64,000 nucleotides of DNA from RGIG3159 sp034927685 (GTDB taxonomy: Bacteria > Bacillota > Clostridia > Oscillospirales > Oscillospiraceae): assembly GCA_034927685.1 (NCBI GenBank), contig JAYFPO010000012.1:30361-94360 (forward strand), given 5' to 3'. The notes beneath the pieces are model-generated. The model was not told where the DNA came from. It saw only the letters and a program-made list of their open reading frames with translations, and searched no databases. This document shows, one piece after another, positions 31,670-40,460 of this stretch; positions within the stretch are counted from its first letter, which is position 1; the number at the start of each line of letters is the position of its first letter. Both the position numbers and the translations under genes were made by a program.

Positions 31670-33778
31670 TCAGTAGCGTCCGGCCCAGTTGGTCAGGATC
31701 AGAGACGGCAGCGCCCAAACCAGGGCGAAGAGCAGCATATTCATGGCCGTCACGGCGCTTTGCGCGCCCAGGTACGTCAAAAAGAACATGAGCAGCAGGC
31801 CGATCACGCCGCCCGCCACATTGATGGCGGTGCTGACCCCGGTGACCAGACGCAGGATCCGCGCGCCGACCACCGCGTCGGCGTAAGCGCCGACGCCCTC
31901 CTTCGTCAAAACCGCGCCCTGCTCCGCCGAAGCGGCGCCCTCGGGAAGCTGGCAGAGACGGCTGCGCTCCTCCGCCGTGGGAAAGCGAAGGCTGCCGTTC
32001 GGCACCTTGTACCGCTCCTCCACCAGCACCGGCGTGATGAGGAAGTCCCGCGTCGCAAAAACGGGCGTCAGGCCGTTCGCGTCCACGATCTGCCGCAGAC
32101 TCTTGCGGACCTTTCCGGACGGGGCGTAATTGAGCGCGAACACGCCGCACATCTCGCCGCCGACGGAGAGATAGACCGCGTTGCGGACCTTGGTGCCCTC
32201 GTGCATATAGACGCCCATGAGCTGCATGAACCGCAGCGAGCCCAGCAGCACCACGTCGCCGCCGATCTCGGCCCCGTAGCCGCCGCCCTCATAGCGGCGG
32301 AGCTGGGAGACGCCGAAATGCCGCCCGTTGTTGCTGTCGCGAAGCTCCTGAAACAGCGGCGCCAGCCCGCTGCCGGACGCCTCCACCACGGCGGCGGCGT
32401 AGCCGACGGTCTGCCCGACGCTGTAGGAACCGTAGACCTTCATGCCGTTCAGGGTGACGTGGTCCGCCGGGAACACGTCGCCGTCCCGCAGCATGACGCC
32501 TTTGGCCGCGCCGAGACGCTTTGCCCCGGTCCAGCCGCCGACGGCGGCCCCCTGCTTCAGAAGCTTGCCGGAGAGAATGGCGAAGGGGCGGTAATAGCTG
32601 ATGAAGCCCGCCACCGGCAGCGCGCCGATCATCATGGAGGACCAGGCCCAGGTCAGGCTGTTGCCGGTGCGGACCTTGACCACGAACGCCAGCGCCAGCG
32701 AGCAAAGCGCCGCGATCGGCGCGTAGACGCGCATCCAGCGGTCCGTCAGGTTGGGCGAAAGGACGCCGCGCACGTGCTCCTCCACGGAGCCGGGGCCAGC
32801 GGCGATGAGACTGCCGCCCTCCCAGACACCATCCACCCGAATGGCCGCCGCAGGCGGCTGCTCCAGCTTTTGCAGCGGCTTCAGGGCCCGGCGCACGCCC
32901 ACCTTTTGCAGCGTGCTTCCCCAGGCCGCGAACAGGAATTCCAGGCAGACCACGGCGCAAAACGGGATTGGCGTGTCATCGCCGCAGAGCGCCGCGTCGA
33001 CGCCTGCCACCAGGAAGGTCAATACGATCAGGCTGTTCAGCGTAAACCGGAAGGAAAAGATGCCTCTGACGCCCTCCCGCACCGCGTCCAGCGAAAGCAG
33101 CGCGCAGAGCGCCATCATGCCGAGCAGTATTTTGGAGGCGAGGCGGTTTCCGGCAAAGACCTCCGCGGTCAGAAAGCCAAACTGGTTGGCCGCCGTCCAG
33201 AAGATCGCCGCCAGCGTTAAAAGCAGCACCGCCGTCATTTTACTGCGCGCCGGGCGGATCCCGCGCGCGTATTTCTGAAAGGTCTCGGCGGCGTCGGGGA
33301 CCGGCTCCTCCCGATGCTCCACCACGCGGATGTTCCGCCTGCGGCGCGGCGTCTCCTCGTCCTCGTCCTCCAGAAAGTCCTCCAGGTCCTCCCGCCTTGC
33401 CCTGTGCGGTTTTTCCTGCGGTTCCTCCTGCTTGTCCGGTTCGTTCGGAGGTTCCTCCGTCTTTTTGTCCCGGAACAGCCGGTTCAGCTCCGGGTCGCCC
33501 AGGTCATCCGGGTCCGCCGGCGGTTCCCGCTTTTCCAGATGGATCACGGGAGCGGGCACGGCCAGATCCATTTCCCGGTCGATGGCCTGCTGAATCTGGT
33601 CGACAATGTTCTCCTCCGGCGGCGTCACCGGCGGCGTCGGGTCGGGAGACGCTTCCGCCTTCCGGCCGCCAAACTCATCCAGAATGTCGTCGATGGAGTA
33701 GCCGCTGGTGTCCGCGTTTTTCAGGCTGGCCAGCAGGCTCAGCGTGTCAAATTTATGGTTCTCCGGTCTTTCGTCCAT
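31670..33778 (-). CDS. P-type ATPase-like membrane protein lacking all catalytic motifs
   Basis: A 702-residue protein. Residues 1-175 are a soluble, acidic, Pro/Glu/Asp-rich region (KKTEEPPNEPDKQEEPQEK, DFLEDEDEETPRRRR). The rest follows the order of a P1B-type metal ATPase: four helices (about 180-280), a cytoplasmic loop, two helices (about 340-390), a large cytoplasmic region, two final helices (about 655-702). The actuator loop is about 45 residues instead of 130 and has no TGE. The membrane CPC motif is absent (LPVAGFISYYRP). Where DKTGT should stand is MLRDGDVF. The phosphorylation-nucleotide region keeps GGDVVLLGSLRFMQLMGVYM and YLSVGGEMCGVFAL, but TGD is ATRD and GDGxND is lost. So it should not hydrolyse ATP. 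Role unknown; a scaffold or sensor is possible. Confidence 0.75.
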   Translation of the reverse strand: MDERPENHKFDTLSLLASLKNADTSGYSIDDILDEFGGRKAEASPDPTPPVTPPEENIVDQIQQAIDREMDLAVPAPVIHLEKREPPADPDDLGDPELNRLFRDKKTEEPPNEPDKQEEPQEKPHRARREDLEDFLEDEDEETPRRRRNIRVVEHREEPVPDAAETFQKYARGIRPARSKMTAVLLLTLAAIFWTAANQFGFLTAEVFAGNRLASKILLGMMALCALLSLDAVREGVRGIFSFRFTLNSLIVLTFLVAGVDAALCGDDTPIPFCAVVCLEFLFAAWGSTLQKVGVRRALKPLQKLEQPPAAAIRVDGVWEGGSLIAAGPGSVEEHVRGVLSPNLTDRWMRVYAPIAALCSLALAFVVKVRTGNSLTWAWSSMMIGALPVAGFISYYRPFAILSGKLLKQGAAVGGWTGAKRLGAAKGVMLRDGDVFPADHVTLNGMKVYGSYSVGQTVGYAAAVVEASGSGLAPLFQELRDSNNGRHFGVSQLRRYEGGGYGAEIGGDVVLLGSLRFMQLMGVYMHEGTKVRNAVYLSVGGEMCGVFALNYAPSGKVRKSLRQIVDANGLTPVFATRDFLITPVLVEERYKVPNGSLRFPTAEERSRLCQLPEGAASAEQGAVLTKEGVGAYADAVVGARILRLVTGVSTAINVAGGVIGLLLMFFLTYLGAQSAVTAMNMLLFALVWALPSLILTNWAGRY

Positions 33779-33801
33779 GCTTCCGCACTCTCCTTTCGGC
33801 G

Positions 33802-34569
33802 CTACTGTCTCTGCCGCACCGCTTCATAGAGCAAAATCGACGCGGCGGCGGAAGCGTTCAGGGATGAAATGGACCCCTTCATGGGAATCCGGATTTTCAT
33901 GTCACAGGTCTCCGCCACGAGGCGGGACATGCCGAAGCCCTCGCTGCCGATGACCAGGACGGCCGGGCCGCGCAGGTCCGCGTCGTAGAGCATACGGCCG
34001 CCTTCGGCCACCGCGCCAAAAATCCACAGCCCCTGCTTCTTGAGGCTTTCCAGCGTGGCGCACAGGTTGGCGACCCGGGCGACCTTGATATATTCCAGCG
34101 CGCCCGCCGAGGTTTTGCCCACCACCGCCGTCAGCCCGACGCTGCGGCGCTTGGGGATGATGACGCCGTGCGCCCCGGCGCACTCCGCCGAGCGCAGAAT
34201 CGCGCCCAGATTATGCGGGTCGTTGATCTCATCGCAGACCACCAGAAGCGGCGGCTCGCCGCGCGTCTCGGCGGTCTTTAGAATTTCCTCCACCGTGGCG
34301 TACTCGTGCGCCGCGACAAAAGCGATCACGCCCTGGTGCGCGCCGGTGGGGCTCATGGCGTCCAGCTTGCGCCGGTCGGCGGTCTTGACCACGGCCCCGG
34401 CCTCTCGGGCGATGCCCGCCAGACGGCCCAGCGCCCGGTCGGTATCCCCCTCCGCCACAAACACATGGTCCATCGGCCGTCCGCTGCGCAGGGCCTCCAG
34501 CACCGCGTTGCGGCCCTCAATCAGATCCTCCGGCGCCTCCCGGCGCTCTCGGCTGGTAAATTTATCCAT
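33802..34569 (-). CDS. rlmB: 23S rRNA (guanosine-2'-O)-methyltransferase RlmB-like
   Basis: SpoU-family SAM-dependent 2'-O-ribose methyltransferase, 255 aa. The N-terminal substrate-binding domain (LIEGRNAVLEAL, RLAGIAREAGAVVKTADRRKL) leads to the knotted catalytic domain with motif 1 DEINDPHNLGAILRSAE, motif 2 LVIGSEGFGMSRL and motif 3 IPMKGSISSLNASAAASILLYE (core SISSLNASAAASI). The likely target is G2251 of 23S rRNA or a nearby site. Start 34569 has GGAG 6 nt upstream; the longer frame lies before the promoter. Confidence 0.93.
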   Translation of the reverse strand: MDKFTSRERREAPEDLIEGRNAVLEALRSGRPMDHVFVAEGDTDRALGRLAGIAREAGAVVKTADRRKLDAMSPTGAHQGVIAFVAAHEYATVEEILKTAETRGEPPLLVVCDEINDPHNLGAILRSAECAGAHGVIIPKRRSVGLTAVVGKTSAGALEYIKVARVANLCATLESLKKQGLWIFGAVAEGGRMLYDADLRGPAVLVIGSEGFGMSRLVAETCDMKIRIPMKGSISSLNASAAASILLYEAVRQRQ

Positions 34570-34615
34570 TTGAAACTCCTGTCCCTGTTTCTGAATTGTT
34601 CTATTATATCCGCTC

Positions 34616-34644
34616 ATTATAACAGGAATAGGCCGCCAGCACAA
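34616..34644 (-). promoter_or_regulatory. Promoter of rlmB
   Basis: TTGTGC (34639-34644) and TATAAT (34616-34621) are 17 bp apart; a second TATAAT lies at 34603-34608. It is divergent from the ftsH promoter. Confidence 0.7.
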
Positions 34645-34693
34645 CTGAAAACTGAAATTTACAGAAAATTCACACCGCTTCCGCAATCCAACA

Positions 34694-34722
34694 TTGAACC
34701 GCCGGGACATCTGTGTTATGAT
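34694..34722 (+). promoter_or_regulatory. Promoter of ftsH
   Basis: TTGAAC (34694-34699) and TATGAT (34717-34722), 17 bp apart, about 60 nt before the TTG start. Confidence 0.7.
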
Positions 34723-34781
34723 AACATGGCTTTAAGGGGATGCCCCATTCCCCGGCACACAGGAAGAAAGGGGGTCATAAT

Positions 34782-36818
34782 TTGGACTCCAACCCCAAGA
34801 AAAACGACAGCGGCAAGAAAAAGAACGAAGGGCCCAAGACCCGTTCGATTTTATCCCTCATTATGATCGCGCTCATGCTGACCATTGTGTTCAATCTGAT
34901 CTACACTTCGATCTCCAACTCCTACCAGGAGGCGATCGACTACTCCGCTTTTTTGCAGTTGCTCGAGGACGATAACGTGGACTCCGTGGAGTTTCAGACC
35001 GACCGCCTGCTGATCCTGACGCGGGACGAGGCGGCCAAGGAAACCGCCACGCCAAAAACCGAGGCCACCGTTTACTATACCGGCCTGCTTCCCAACTATG
35101 ATCTTTCCGGGCTGATCGACCAGCTGGAAGCGAAGGGCGTGACGTTCAACGGCAAGATTCAGGAGGAGATGTCCCCGATCCTCACCTTCATCGTCTCCTG
35201 GGTGCTGCCCATCGCAATTATGTATCTGCTGTTCACCCTGCTCATGAATTCCCTCAGCAAGAAAATGGGCGGTATGGGCGGCATGGGCGGAATCGGCAGC
35301 GTCGGACAGAGCAAAGCCAAGGTCTACATGGAAAAAGAGACGGGTGTCACCTTCGCCGACGTGGCCGGGCAGGACGAGGCCAAGGAATCGCTGTTGGAGA
35401 TCATCGACTTCCTCCACAATCCCCAGAAATACGCCGCCATCGGCGCAAAGCTGCCGAAGGGCGCGCTGCTGGTCGGCTCCCCCGGCACCGGCAAAACGCT
35501 GCTGGCCAAGGCCGTCGCGGGCGAGGCGGGCGTGCCGTTCTTCTCGATCTCCGGCTCCAACTTCGTGGAAATGTTCGTGGGCGTCGGCGCAAGCCGGGTC
35601 CGGGACCTCTTCCAGCAGGCCGCCAAAATGGCCCCGGCCATCATCTTCATCGATGAGATCGACGCCATCGGCAAGACGCGGGACAGCCGCTTCGGCGGCA
35701 ACGACGAGCGGGAGCAGACGCTCAACCAGCTCCTGGCCGAAATCGACGGCTTCGACTCCTCGGGCGGCGTGGTCATTCTGGCCGCCACCAACCGGCCGGA
35801 GATTCTGGACAAGGCCCTGCTGCGCGCGGGCCGGTTCGACCGCCGCATCATCGTGGATCGCCCCAATCTGGCGGGCCGCTATGAGACGCTGCGGGTGCAT
35901 ACGAGAAAAATCAAGCTCTCCGACGACGTGGACCTGCGGAAAATCGCGCAGGCAACCGCAGGCGCGGTCGGCGCGGATCTGGCGAATCTGGTCAACGAGG
36001 CCGCGCTGCGCGCGGTCCGGCAGGGCCGCAACGCCGTCTCCCAGCAGGACCTGCTGGTCTCCTTTGAGACGGTCATCGCGGGCACCGAAAAGAAGGGCAC
36101 CGTGCTGACCGACGTGGAAAAGCGCATCGTCTCCTACCACGAGGTGGGCCACGCCCTGGTTGCGGCGCTCCAGAAGCACACCCAGCCGGTCTCGAAAATC
36201 ACCATTGTCCCACACACCACCGGCACGCTGGGCTATACCATGCAGACCCCGGAGGAGGAAAAGTTCCTCAATTCGAAGCAGGAACTGCTGGTCGAGCTGC
36301 AAACGCTGCTGGGCGGCCGGGCCGCCGAGCAGACGGTCTTCGGCGCGCAGACCACCGGCGCGGCCAACGACATCGAGCGGGCCACGGATCTGGCGCGGAA
36401 GATGGTCACGCAGTACGGCATGAGCGAGAAATTTGGCCTGATGGCGCTGGCAAACACGACCAACCAGTATCTGGACGGCGCGACCGCAATGAACTGCGCG
36501 GACACCACCGCCGCCGCCGCCGACGAGGAGATCAAGCGGCTGCTGGCGGAGTGCTATGAGACGGCGAAGGCAATTCTGCTCGAAAACCGCCCGCTGCTGG
36601 ACGAGGTGGCGCTCTATCTGCTGCAGAAAGAGACCATCACCGGCAGCGAGCTGATGGCTTACGTCAATGCCTACAACCACCGTCTGGAGGCGCCGGAGCA
36701 GCCGGAGTCCCTGCCGGAGGGCACGGACCCGTCACAGGACGCGTCCTCCTCCCCGGACGCATCTTTGGACACGTCCCCGGACACGTCTTCGGATCCCGTT
36801 CTGCCGGGCGGCGACTAA
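34782..36818 (+). CDS. ftsH: ATP-dependent zinc metalloprotease FtsH, TTG start
   Basis: Membrane-anchored AAA+ protease (678 aa) that removes misassembled membrane proteins and regulators. Two transmembrane helices flank the periplasmic domain (about 25-45 and 130-155), then a Gly/Met-rich linker, the AAA module with Walker A GSPGTGKT, Walker B IIFIDEIDAIG and the second region of homology (ILAATNRPEILDKALLRAGRFDR, core RAGRFDR). The zinc site is HEVGH with the third ligand Asp in NDIERATDLARK. The end is Pro/Ser/Asp-rich. TTG at 34782 is 7 nt after GAAAGGGGG; the ATG at 34740 has no site. A terminator follows. Confidence 0.97.
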   Translation: MDSNPKKNDSGKKKNEGPKTRSILSLIMIALMLTIVFNLIYTSISNSYQEAIDYSAFLQLLEDDNVDSVEFQTDRLLILTRDEAAKETATPKTEATVYYTGLLPNYDLSGLIDQLEAKGVTFNGKIQEEMSPILTFIVSWVLPIAIMYLLFTLLMNSLSKKMGGMGGMGGIGSVGQSKAKVYMEKETGVTFADVAGQDEAKESLLEIIDFLHNPQKYAAIGAKLPKGALLVGSPGTGKTLLAKAVAGEAGVPFFSISGSNFVEMFVGVGASRVRDLFQQAAKMAPAIIFIDEIDAIGKTRDSRFGGNDEREQTLNQLLAEIDGFDSSGGVVILAATNRPEILDKALLRAGRFDRRIIVDRPNLAGRYETLRVHTRKIKLSDDVDLRKIAQATAGAVGADLANLVNEAALRAVRQGRNAVSQQDLLVSFETVIAGTEKKGTVLTDVEKRIVSYHEVGHALVAALQKHTQPVSKITIVPHTTGTLGYTMQTPEEEKFLNSKQELLVELQTLLGGRAAEQTVFGAQTTGAANDIERATDLARKMVTQYGMSEKFGLMALANTTNQYLDGATAMNCADTTAAAADEEIKRLLAECYETAKAILLENRPLLDEVALYLLQKETITGSELMAYVNAYNHRLEAPEQPESLPEGTDPSQDASSSPDASLDTSPDTSSDPVLPGGD

Positions 36819-36965
36819 GCGGCGCCGCAAACAGAGTAATTCGGAATGCCGCGCTCCCGTGCGGGCCGAAACCGTCTCCGTCATGGCAGCGCCATCGCCG
36901 CCGAACGTCAGATGGCGGCACAGCTGCCGAGCGTCAGATGCCGGCATCGCAGCCGAATCATCAGG

Positions 36966-37001
36966 AAGCGCCTTCCCCCATGCAGGGAAGGCGCTTTTTT
37001 T
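36966..37001 (+). terminator. Terminator of ftsH
   Basis: Eleven-bp arms (36967-36977, 36985-36995) followed by TTTTTT, 150 nt after the stop. Two copies of a CCGA(A/G)CGTCAG motif lie between the stop and this hairpin. Confidence 0.8.
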
Positions 37002-37074
37002 GCACAGCGAATGGGATGCGGCTTCAAAACAGGCACGGAGCGGAAACACACACTTCGCCGCCCTTGCAGAAAAA

Positions 37075-37345
37075 AACGGAGTCGCCCCTCCTCCGTCGCC
37101 TGCGGCGACACCTTCCCCCTCTGGGGAAGGCTTACGGGGGTCCCTCATCCGTCGCTCAGTCGTCGCCCCTCATCCGACACGGCTCCGCCGTGCCACCGTC
37201 CCCCGAGGGGGAAGGCTTTCGAGAGAGCGCTCGCTTGGCTCCCTCTGTGAGGGAGGCTGACGGGGGCCGCTTCGCCGTGCTGCTCCGAAGGGGAAGGCTT
37301 GCGGGGAGCGCACGACGAGGCTTCGAATACGACCGCAAAGCGAAC
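37075..37345. repeat. Variable-tip palindromic repeat block A
   Basis: Repeated units of the form CATCC, then a short self-complementary tip, then ACCTTCCCC, a small loop, GGGGAAGGCTTACGGGG. Tips differ: GTCGCC/GGCGAC near 37097, CACGGC/GCCGTG near 37177. Longer reading frames across it are not genes. Confidence 0.8.
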
Positions 37346-37379
37346 AAAGCAGCCTTCCCCATGCGGGTAGGGCTGCTTT
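37346..37379. terminator. Hairpin downstream of the FMN-binding protein gene
   Basis: AAAGCAGCC and GGCTGCTTT arms (37346-37354, 37371-37379) with internal pairing in between; T-rich on both flanks. It lies 73 nt beyond the stop codon of the FMN-binding protein gene on the minus strand. Confidence 0.6.
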
Positions 37380-37451
37380 ATTCGCGCGAATGTCCTGTTC
37401 CCGCGCCGCGCAGAGACCGGACTGCGCGGCGGCAGGGACGCCGAGGAAGCT

Positions 37452-39080
37452 TCAGTGGCTGTGCCCGCCGCTGACGACGGCGGGCGTGTAGTCCAGATCC
37501 AGCGCGTCGGCAACGGCTTCCATGATGCTGTTGCTGCTGTAGGTCGCGCCGCTGACGGCGTCCACACTCGGCGACTGCGCCGCGAGAATCGCCGCGATGA
37601 CGCCGGATTTCGCCTGCTGGAAAAACTGCTGGTCGTCCTCATAGGCATCCACCGTAATGGAACTGATCTTCCCGCCGGACACCGTGACGGTGACGGTCGT
37701 CGTCCCGCGCAGGCCGGTGCCGCTGCCCTGATAGGTTCCGTCTGCCAGCGCGAGCGTGCCGGTTTCGCTCGCGGCCGTCTCGGTCTCGCGCACTGCCGCC
37801 GTCGTTTCCGCCGTCGTTTCCGCCGTCGTGACCGCGGTCGTTTCCCGCGCCGTTGTTTCGGCGGCCTCGCTCGCGGCCGTCTCCACGGCGCTTCCGCCGG
37901 AGGCAAGCGCGTTTTTCACGGCGGTGAGAATGGCGTTGCTGCTGTAGGTTGCGCCGCTGACGGCGTCCACGTCCGTGGACTGACTCCCCAGGATCCCCGC
38001 GATGACCGTCGAGGACGCGCGGCTCATGTACTCGTCGTTGTCGCCGGTCGCGTCCACGGTGATGTTCGTGATCGTCCCGCCGGACACCGTGACGGAGACC
38101 GTGGTCTGCCCGCGGAAGCCCGCGCCGCTGCCCGAATAGGTTCCGTCCGGCAGGTTCGCGGCGACGCCGGTCACGATCTTTGTATAGGAGGCTGTGTCGG
38201 TGCTCTGCGCCTTGCCGGTGAAGCTGCCGAGGTAGTAGGCGCCGGCGATCATGGCGCAGGACAGCGTTCCGGCGACGAGGACGTTTTTCCCCTCCTCGGA
38301 CAGCGCCAGCTGCGCGTGACCGCGCGGGCAGCACCGGACACATTCCATGCAGTTGATGCAATCGCCGCTGGAAACGCGGTCGGTTTTTCCCAACGCGACG
38401 CCCATGCCGCACCGCTGCGAACAGAGCGAACACGCGCCGCAGTCCTTGCGGCGTTTCTCAATGGCAAAGGGGCGCAGCCGGCTCACCAGGCTGAAGTACG
38501 CGCCGAGCGGACAGAGGTAGCGGCAGAAAAAACGCTCCACAAAGACGGACGCCGCCAGAATGCCGAGAAGCAGAAGCGCCGCCGGAATCCAGCCGCTTAC
38601 AAGCTCCGCCGGCGACGGCCAGCTGCCGAAGGAGAGCAGCATGCCGAACAGATCCCAGGGGTTCGTCCCGGCCGGGATGGACAGGATCTGCAATCCCCAG
38701 ATCAGCACGACAATCGCCGCGAGCACGAGGTATTTCACCCATTTCAGCGCGGCGTCGGCGCCGGTAAGGCGCCGCTTCGCGCGCTTTTGGCCAAGCCGCG
38801 GGATCCGGTAGAGGAAATCGGACAGACTGCCAAAGGCGCACATCCAGCCGCAAAAGAAGCGTCCGGTGATCGCGGTGACGAGCGTAGCCACGCCAAGCAG
38901 GAGGATGCCGGGCACCGCGGCGGCAAGTGTGCCCTGCCCGTGAACGAGCAGCAGAAACACGGTTTTGAGGCTGTTGAAAATCTGGATAAACAGCGCGGGG
39001 AGCAGAAAAAAGCAGAGAATCTGAATTGCTCTGCGCAGGAGGGAGACGGCGGTTGCCTGTCCCTTTTTTTTCTGTTTCAT
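37452..39080 (-). CDS. Ferredoxin-type membrane protein with two FMN-binding domains
   Basis: A 542-residue inner-membrane electron-transfer protein. The N-terminal half has about six helices with NapH-type CGWMC and CRYLC motifs, then two cytoplasmic [4Fe-4S] clusters (CGACSLCSQRC; CINCMECVRCCP). After another helix (about 270-290) come two FMN_bind domains outside the membrane (about 315-395 and 455-530), joined by a Thr/Glu/Ala-rich linker (ETTA-type repeats). Each has DAVSGATYSS, the SGAT motif whose Thr is flavinylated by ApbE. It is probably a path for electrons from cytoplasm to the cell surface, as in Gram-positive extracellular electron transfer or fumarate/urocanate-type respiration. 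ATG has AAGGAG upstream. Upstream gene: apbE. Confidence 0.88.
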   Translation of the reverse strand: MKQKKKGQATAVSLLRRAIQILCFFLLPALFIQIFNSLKTVFLLLVHGQGTLAAAVPGILLLGVATLVTAITGRFFCGWMCAFGSLSDFLYRIPRLGQKRAKRRLTGADAALKWVKYLVLAAIVVLIWGLQILSIPAGTNPWDLFGMLLSFGSWPSPAELVSGWIPAALLLLGILAASVFVERFFCRYLCPLGAYFSLVSRLRPFAIEKRRKDCGACSLCSQRCGMGVALGKTDRVSSGDCINCMECVRCCPRGHAQLALSEEGKNVLVAGTLSCAMIAGAYYLGSFTGKAQSTDTASYTKIVTGVAANLPDGTYSGSGAGFRGQTTVSVTVSGGTITNITVDATGDNDEYMSRASSTVIAGILGSQSTDVDAVSGATYSSNAILTAVKNALASGGSAVETAASEAAETTARETTAVTTAETTAETTAAVRETETAASETGTLALADGTYQGSGTGLRGTTTVTVTVSGGKISSITVDAYEDDQQFFQQAKSGVIAAILAAQSPSVDAVSGATYSSNSIMEAVADALDLDYTPAVVSGGHSH

Positions 39081-39116
39081 CAGATTGTTCTCCTTACGAT
39101 TCCATATTCGAATCCA

Positions 39117-40058
39117 TCATGCGGTACGGCCGGGAGAGAAGCGATGCTTTCCCCGCGCAAAGCCGCGCGTGGCGAGAATGCCGCCGTCCTCCGTCAAGTA
39201 GAGAACGTCCAGACCGGACCGGACCGCGAGCGGAATCCCCCGCTCCGGGCCGAGCACAAACAGGGCCGTTGTCATACCGTCCAGATCCATGGCGCAGTCC
39301 CCGACCGCCGTGACACTGAGGACACCGGACCGGGCCGGCGCACAGGTGACGGGATCGAGCAGATGGTGGTAGCGGACGCCGCCCTGCCGGAAAAACCGCT
39401 CGTTGACGCCGGAGGTGACCAGCGCGCGCTGCGTCAGCGGCACCGAACCGACGCTGTCGCCGCGGGGAAGCAGGGGGTTCTGGATGCCGACCCGCCAGGG
39501 CGTTCCGTCGGGCCGGTCGCCGATGGTCAGAATGGTGCCGCCAAAGTTCAGCAGCGCGCTGTCGACGCCGCGCTCCAGGAGCGCCCGGCGCACGACGTCG
39601 CCCGCATAACCCTTGGCGATGCCGCCCAGGTCCAGCGACTGGCCTTCCCGCTCCAGAAAGGCGGTCTGCGCGGCCTCGTCCAGACGGAGAAGTCCGCTGT
39701 CCACCAGCCGCCGCACGCCGTGAAGCTCCGCCTCCGTCGGGACGCGCTGCCCCGCGCGGCCGATGTCCCAGAGGCACGCGGCGGGCCGGATGGTGCTGTC
39801 GAACGCGCCGCCCGTGAGGGTGGAAAGCTCCTTCGCGCGGCGGAGCAGGCCAAACACGGCGGGGCTGACGCGGACGGGCGCGCGGCCCGCGCCCGCGCTC
39901 ACGCGGCTGATCTCGCTGTCCGGCTTGAAGACCGAAAGCTGATCGTCCAGCCCTTCGCACATGGCGCGCACGTCGGAGAGCAGCGCCTCGCGCGCCGGCA
40001 TCGGCGTGCCAATGTGGATCCAGTTCATCGTACCAAACGCGTAAAACCCCTGCTCCAT
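39117..40058 (-). CDS. apbE: FAD:protein FMN transferase
   Basis: ApbE (313 aa) moves FMN from FAD to a Thr in target proteins. The family core LDLGGIAKGYAGDVV (AKGYA is diagnostic) and the metal-binding end motif DLDGMTTALFVLG are present. No signal peptide or lipobox is obvious, though an exported form is usual in many bacteria. Start 40058 has GGGAGGG 7 nt upstream; an upstream ATG at 40100 lacks it. It is 36 nt before the FMN-binding protein gene, its evident substrate, so the two form a flavinylation module. Confidence 0.94.
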   Translation of the reverse strand: MEQGFYAFGTMNWIHIGTPMPAREALLSDVRAMCEGLDDQLSVFKPDSEISRVSAGAGRAPVRVSPAVFGLLRRAKELSTLTGGAFDSTIRPAACLWDIGRAGQRVPTEAELHGVRRLVDSGLLRLDEAAQTAFLEREGQSLDLGGIAKGYAGDVVRRALLERGVDSALLNFGGTILTIGDRPDGTPWRVGIQNPLLPRGDSVGSVPLTQRALVTSGVNERFFRQGGVRYHHLLDPVTCAPARSGVLSVTAVGDCAMDLDGMTTALFVLGPERGIPLAVRSGLDVLYLTEDGGILATRGFARGKHRFSPGRTA

Positions 40059-40370
40059 CAAAAATCCCTCCCACCGGGCGGTCCCGATTTGATATTCCAA
40101 TCATAAGGGAGAAATATGGCCGATTTATGTTGCCGGCGTGAAGATTTTTTGAAAAGGTCCGCCGCTGCGGCAGGAAAAAGGAACAATCCCGCTTTTTTCC
40201 TTAGAAACCGGCATTCCCGTGCCTGAAACCCGGCCCGATCCCCCGGTTCGGGCGAAAAACCCGCACGTCTTTCCTCCCGGCGTTCCACAGGCCCTCCGGC
40301 AGGCGGGAATGTCCGCAAAAAACGCGCGATCAGCTCGAATTTTCGGACATTCTGCTCAGTAAAAGCGGTC
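40059..40370. other. Intergenic region between apbE and cstA
   Basis: About 310 bp with no gene. It has AT-poor stretches, an AAAAAGG/CCTTTTT type hairpin around 40172-40202, and a few G-C dyads, none with a full T-tailed terminator. Divergent promoters for apbE must lie here but were not identified. Confidence 0.4.
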
Positions 40371-40427
40371 CCAACTCCTTGAATAATTGTGCAGGTGTGC
40401 TATAATCGAGGCAGATGCAGGAGTTGG
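40371..40427 (+). promoter_or_regulatory. cstA promoter bracketed by a perfect inverted repeat
   Basis: TTGAAT (40379-40384) and TATAAT (40401-40406) are 16 bp apart. The 9-bp arms CCAACTCCT (40371-40379) and AGGAGTTGG (40419-40427) lie on either side and touch the -35 element and the predicted start region. A regulator bound to both arms would cover the core promoter. Confidence 0.6.
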
Positions 40428-40460
40428 AACCCTGTAACTTTGAATGAGAGGATGAATAGC

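Noticed and set aside
36836..37450. Several frames of 60 to 200 codons over block A
   Set aside because: They cover palindromic repeats, run in several frames on both strands and lack ribosome sites.
37455..40106. 883-codon plus-strand frame antisense to the FMN-binding protein and apbE
   Set aside because: GC-rich shadow of two real genes; its product is rich in Arg, Gly and His with no domain, and the minus-strand genes have ribosome sites and domains.
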